A DNA stretch of 64,000 nt from Gonatopus flavifemur (taxonomy: Eukaryota > Arthropoda > Insecta > Hymenoptera > Dryinidae): positions 30,248,001-30,312,000 of the forward strand of contig JAFFJZ010000001.1 in NCBI GenBank assembly GCA_018340375.1, given 5' to 3'. The notes below the pieces were generated by a model. The model saw only the letters and a program-made list of their open reading frames with translations. It was not told the origin of the DNA and did no database searches. Shown piece after piece: positions 59,500 through 64,000 of the stretch (position 1 is the stretch's first letter; each line of letters begins with the position of its first letter). A program made the position numbers and the translations under genes.

Positions 59500-61895
59500 C
59501 ATTATTATTCAATATTCTGAGCTGAAGCTAGAAGATTTGAACCAGCTGACCTTGACTTTAGCTCATTCAGCTTGATTTTTGGAATGTCAATATTTGAGAA
59601 AGAAATTACTCATTCAGTGGCTGCTGATAGAACAGTATTTATTCTGAGGAACAGAGGAAAGAAATTTGTGAGAAAATGAACTATGTGTTTTCATACAAAA
59701 TTTTCAATTTGCAATTTTCAATAACTGCCGCAGACAGATTAATGAGTCCAACGGAATATTACTGCGCCACGAAGTAGAGTTATCCTTGGGCTATCGACAG
59801 ATTTCGCTATGGACTCCGTGCCCTTAGATGAAGACACTCGAAATTGAGGTATAATGGGACTGGGGTGAATTTCAGCTCAATGTGGTAAACAAAGGTTGAA
59901 AATGGTTTTTCAATTGAGTAGTTTGATGATGAAAATTTGAGATAATTTGCCAAGAAACAGGTACGAATATGTTACAGCCGATCGTTAAGATGGTAGCATC
60001 AGAACTGCTTGAAAAGAATGTGATTTGAAATTCGTTACACTCGCATCATAATGATTATGATGATTTCATTTAATGAGTCGCTACAGTACCAGCTGCTGCG
60101 TTCAGTGGTAACAGATTTGTGATATACCGTGTTATAAAATACATTTATTATTTACACTCGTATTCATTCGAGATGCTCAATATCGCGAATCGCAGTTGGC
60201 AAATCCACTTGAAGAGTAATTGATTTTTCCCTTGAATATTCATTTATTACCGTGGGAAAGCTGAATTTCTTGTATACACAACGATGTGCATACATATATT
60301 ACCATACCGATGTGCGATTCGAATTATACGAAACCTTTAGAAAGGATGATTTGATGATGGAATTTTCAAATAAAGCTTTGTTGGAACAAAGAATCATCGA
60401 ATTAGATTTGTTTAAATTGCATTTAAGTGATCACCCAAGTAACTGCTATGAGAAATAATCTCATCAATGAAGCGATAAAACAATCAATCTTAGACACAGT
60501 CAATTGATCAGAGACAACAGAGTCAACTGCTGTCTTGAGACACAAGTCATTTTCATTACAAAAGAAAATTGATCGGTCAGATGGATTGTCATGTACGGGA
60601 ATGGACTGCACATCTACACGTTTATTATGGATGCACACGGAACAGTTCTATAGTTTGTGTATCGTCTGCACGCGAAACGGGGTAGGCCGTTGTCCGACGC
60701 CTTAGAAATATTTTAATGACTTTATGTCGCAACGTATACGTGAAAGAACATGGTTTACGGAGATCTTTGTTTCGATTCGTTTCGTATCATCAATCGGATC
60801 TCGAAATTTTGTACATATGTAATCATTTGTATTTCTACAGATAAGATTCGGTTCGGAGAACTGGAAAATTCATGTCATCGTATATTCAATTCAAGATAAA
60901 AATTCATTTAAACATTACTAACCAAAAGACTTTGAAAACCGTAGACCAACTTATATTTCATATCACAAATCTTACACTGAAATGGTAATTTATGAATTCA
61001 AGTTTCGTTCTGTTCATCATTTCATCAATAAAAGAAAAACAAATCATTTTCGTTGTAATATAGATCCTGCTGGATAGTATTTCGCTCCGAACTGTGTTTT
61101 ATAGTACACAAAGAATTGCACAATGATGTATACGTACGTCGGATACTCGTCCCAAACTTTATCATGGAACGTGATTTACTTTCCTCTCAATTCTCTACGG
61201 CATATTCGTGGGGAAAAGTGATTCCTTTATCCCACGATGTTGAGTACATGGTTTAATTAACGTTAATTGTCCCTATTGTTGATGTTCTCTTATCTTAATA
61301 GCAGGTTAATAATGCAAATTGTGAATACAATTAAAGTCATGTAATATAACTCACAGCTGCATTAGGAAGTCGAGTTTTTCAAGTATTTGAATATAAAATA
61401 AATTTGTTCCTACAACTTGAACTATAAATGTTCTGGAATAATAAACTGCACAGGTGATTAGGTATGCATGAGAATAATACGTTATATCTTATCCATTTTG
61501 GAATATACAAATGTTTTTCAGCCTTATTAGACCTGAAACTAAGTTAAAATTCACTACACGAACTGAGAAATATGATCTATTTGCATAAAACATGGATCAA
61601 GTTTGATAGATAGAGATGGGAACTTTATGCATGGAAGCATAAATTCGATTTCAGCTTAATATCTCTATTGTACTGGACTATGCAATTGAATTTAGCCCGA
61701 AATTCATAAGCATAATGAAGCATGAGAGAGTTTCAGCATATTTGTTGCATAATCATTTGGAAAAATCACAAATTTCAAATTTCCAACAAATTATTTTCCC
61801 AAAACTTTATAGAAAAAAATTTTTCCCTGAAATTTTGTTGAAAAATTTTGTTTCCAAAATTCTAAAAAAATCTTCCTCGAAATTTAGACTCTGTA
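59500..61895. other. No supported gene; two overlapping frames of coding-like composition
   Basis: The plus frame 60252-60458 (GTG start) contains YETFRKDDLMMEFSNKALLE. The minus frame 60423-60638 (GTG start) begins CIHNKRVDVQSIPVHDNPSD. They overlap only at their ends, and neither has a convincing ATG, splice pair or polyadenylation signal. No repeats were recognised in the interval. Confidence 0.2.
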
Positions 61896-61900
61896 CTGTA

Positions 61901-62279
61901 CACGGAAAGACCGGGTCTATTAATTTTTAGAAAAATGACTATCAATTCAGGGAAAACGAGGATTGCTGAAAAATATTCGTAGTGAGTCTTCTAAAAATTC
62001 GTAGTCGATGTATTGACAATTGATACCCTGGTGGAAAGCGTTACATGGTTTCTGGTCAGTTTCTGGCCAGTGGCCAGCTAAACTGGGCAAATTTCTACCA
62101 GGGTAGTTTCACTGTGAAAAATACCAATGAACCTATTAAATGTTAATATTTTGACTACGAATTTTCGGTAGACTCACTACAAATATTTTTCAGCGATCCT
62201 CTTTTTCCCTAAATTAACAGTCATTTTTCCAAACGTTAATAAATTCTTTCTAAATATTAATAGATCCGGTTTTTCCGTG
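61901..62279. mobile_element. MITE, CACGGAAAGACCGG ends, with nested CCCTGG element
   Basis: Ends CACGGAAAGACCGGGTCTAT and, complemented, CACGGAAAAACCGGATCTAT, with TA on both sides. Arms of about 120 bp mirror each other. A 78-bp unit at 62026-62103 interrupts the centre. Confidence 0.8.
62026..62103. mobile_element. 78-bp CCCTGGTGGAAA MITE with TA flanks
   Basis: Ends CCCTGGTGGAAAG and ATTTCTACCAGGG, flanked by TA. Inner palindromes GGTCAG/CTGGCCAGTGGCCAG make it almost fully foldable. Similar ends occur at 38570 and 38690. Confidence 0.7.
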
Positions 62280-62415
62280 TAATAGATGCATTATTAAAAA
62301 TCCATCTCATGAGAGAATAAAGTCAAAGGCGGATTGTTTTCTATGAATTTGACAAAATTGCCCACTGCAAAACAATCGATTTGTTTTCATCACTGAAAAC
62401 AGCGAATCCGAAATA

Positions 62416-63132
62416 CATTAGAACCTCGATTATCCGAGCTCCGATCAACCGACGCTCCGCGTTTTCCGAGGCCTGGACCGCTTCGGATTAACAGAGCTGG
62501 ATCCTCGGATAATACGGAAAATATGTGCATATGAATTCATCTCAGTTCATTTGTTTTAACGTGTACGAGCTCGTATTGTGCTTCTTAAAATTATAGAGAA
62601 CGTTTCAGATTGTTTCATTAAAGAAGAAAGGTTTGTATCAAATTATTTTTATAATCATATAAACCCTTAATTACGTAATAACCCATCTTGAACTTCCATT
62701 ATAATTCATCATGAATTTATAATGCAGAAGGAATTCACAATTGTTAAATATATAGGTACGTATCTGGTTGCACTGAGAAAAGAGTTTGATTATATTTACC
62801 AAATTGATTTGTTTGTTATTTTCGAACTCTTTGTTTTCTACAACCAAGATTTGGTCGCTTCAACTTGGAAATGTTTACTGTTACTCAGATTTGGTAATTA
62901 TAACCACACGTATTAGTTGTTAGATTTAATTTGGTATCTATAATTAAATATTTGTTAAATAAAAATATAAATATATCAGGAATATGTTGAATAATATCTA
63001 TGTAATATATTCAAACTGCACAATAATGATTTTAAACACTTGAGGGATTAAAATTTCTCAAAAAATATACATTTTCTATATTATCCGAGGTGAGCTCTCT
63101 CCACATTACTTCGGATAATCGAGGTTCTACTG
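62416..63132. mobile_element. Pogo/Tigger-like non-autonomous element
   Basis: Ends TTAGAACCTCGATTATCCG and, complemented, CAGTAGAACCTCGATTATCC. CAGTAGAACCTCGATTATCC-type ends are characteristic of pogo/Tigger-like Tc1/mariner elements in animals. Length is 717 bp, without a transposase frame. A CACTGAGAAAAGAG MITE end lies inside at 62774. Confidence 0.75.
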
Positions 63133-63529
63133 CACTTGCAGCGATTTGGGAGATCTTTGGACGCACATAAAGAACTTGAATATTGAATATTTCACATGAT
63201 TGTGACTGTATGGAATCATATGAGATACATATTTTCAATAAAAGATGAATTATCAAGTATTGAATGAGAATAAAAAGGAATAAAAACAGAAATTCGCATA
63301 TAACCCGAGGTCTAATTATCAGTGACGAATATAATGATGGAAATGAGTGATAATTTATGCGAGAGTTGGTTCATTCTCCTAGTTCCTTCGAAATTGTAGA
63401 AAAATGTAGCTAGCACAAACATTCATGTGAATTTTCATTTCAGAATATCAGCCTCCAAATTTACTAAAATGATGAAACTTCACATTTGAGTTATTCAATT
63501 CTGAATTACGTATGGTCAAAGATTAAAAA

Positions 63530-63600
63530 TCCATTGTATATAATATGTATATATATATAATGTATAATGTGATATTTATATACATTATATATATAAGAAC
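63530..63600. repeat. AT-dinucleotide low-complexity palindrome
   Basis: Alternating TATATA/ACATTATATATATAA stretches can fold on themselves. Similar tracts are at 10375-10400 and 31905-31985. Confidence 0.6.
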
Positions 63601-64000
63601 ACTTATAAGTTGGTGATTGAACTGAAAAGTTACTGAATTGAAACTTTAGTTTTTCGTGAAAGCAAGTGTTACAACTAGTGAATTACTAGAGGAATTTCTA
63701 CCAGGGCCAATGGTTTGACTTCAGGATGTGCGGGTGAAGGAATTTAATTAGGTTGCTCGAATTCAATAGAGTTGCTACACAGAGAAATTTGTGAGCAGCG
63801 TTTCACGAAAAAAAACCTCTCTCCTTCGAGACACGAAATGTGCCAAAAGCTGTTAAGTTGTCCGATTTATCGACTCTTATTCCGAACCCAGACTTTATTA
63901 CATACTTCGAAAGGAAGAGTTGCTGCAAATAGTTCGAAGCAGGAATGGGCAGCGTCCAGGCCCGGATTAGAGGATTTTGAGGCCCGGGGCTCAATGACTA

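Noticed and set aside
1..64000. CRISPR arrays, operons, rRNA genes, phage or bacterial islands
   Set aside because: No regularly spaced direct repeats, Shine-Dalgarno/ORF packing or rRNA motifs were seen; the architecture is eukaryotic.

Overview
The window is eukaryotic, AT-rich DNA (by eye about two thirds A+T) that is almost entirely non-coding. It has splice signals, TATA plus TCAGT-type initiators, no operons, and very many short inverted-repeat DNA transposons (MITEs). One exon encodes the start of a GAS2-like (pickled-eggs type) protein with an insect-like sequence. An insect genome is the best reading, possibly Hymenoptera, but the species cannot be fixed from the sequence.

Genes. 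Only two loci are reasonably supported. (1) On the minus strand, 28355-28571 is a first coding exon of 72 codons ending at a strong donor (GTGAGT). It carries the N-terminus and the first helix of the calponin-homology domain of a GAS2-like cytoskeletal linker. The rest of the gene must lie at lower coordinates, across a large intron or outside the window. (2) On the plus strand, 11064-14204 looks like a complete small secreted-peptide gene: TATA box and initiator, a short non-coding exon, a 2.7 kb intron, an exon with a clear signal peptide, a short last exon and an AATAAA signal. The predicted 50-residue precursor has no cysteines in its mature part, a dibasic KR site and a final Gly before the stop. 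I do not recognise it. A further exon pair with its own AATAAA (15749-16106) fits the same splice phase and could be an alternative 3' end. Weaker exon candidates are listed with low confidence, notably 2656-2733 on the minus strand.

Repeats dominate. At least nine inverted-repeat families can be distinguished: TA-flanked CACYGAGA elements, CACTGTAAAAAA elements, CACGGAAA elements, a CATGAAGCTGAAACTGGCAGC family with 8-bp target duplications (hAT-like), TA-GGGGAG elements, CAGAGGTGTG and GAGGTGTGCGAG elements, a GAACCTCGATTATCCG (pogo/Tigger-like) element, TA-CCCTGG elements, and several long perfect hairpins. Many are nested, so insertion order can be read. The best cases are 37812-38903, 50976-51991, 4698-7099 and 53064-54148.

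Layout: 1-2.6 kb no clear feature except a possible promoter; 2.3-8.7 kb weak exon candidates, MITEs and a 2.4 kb nested element; 9-16.2 kb peptide locus with MITEs in its intron; 16.2-25 kb MITEs plus a 1.7 kb GGCC-rich element; 25.8-28.3 kb hairpins; 28.36-28.57 kb GAS2-like exon; 29-49 kb intergenic or intronic DNA with MITEs, GGGCC-rich degenerate repeats and homeodomain-site-rich patches; 49-64 kb more nested transposons.
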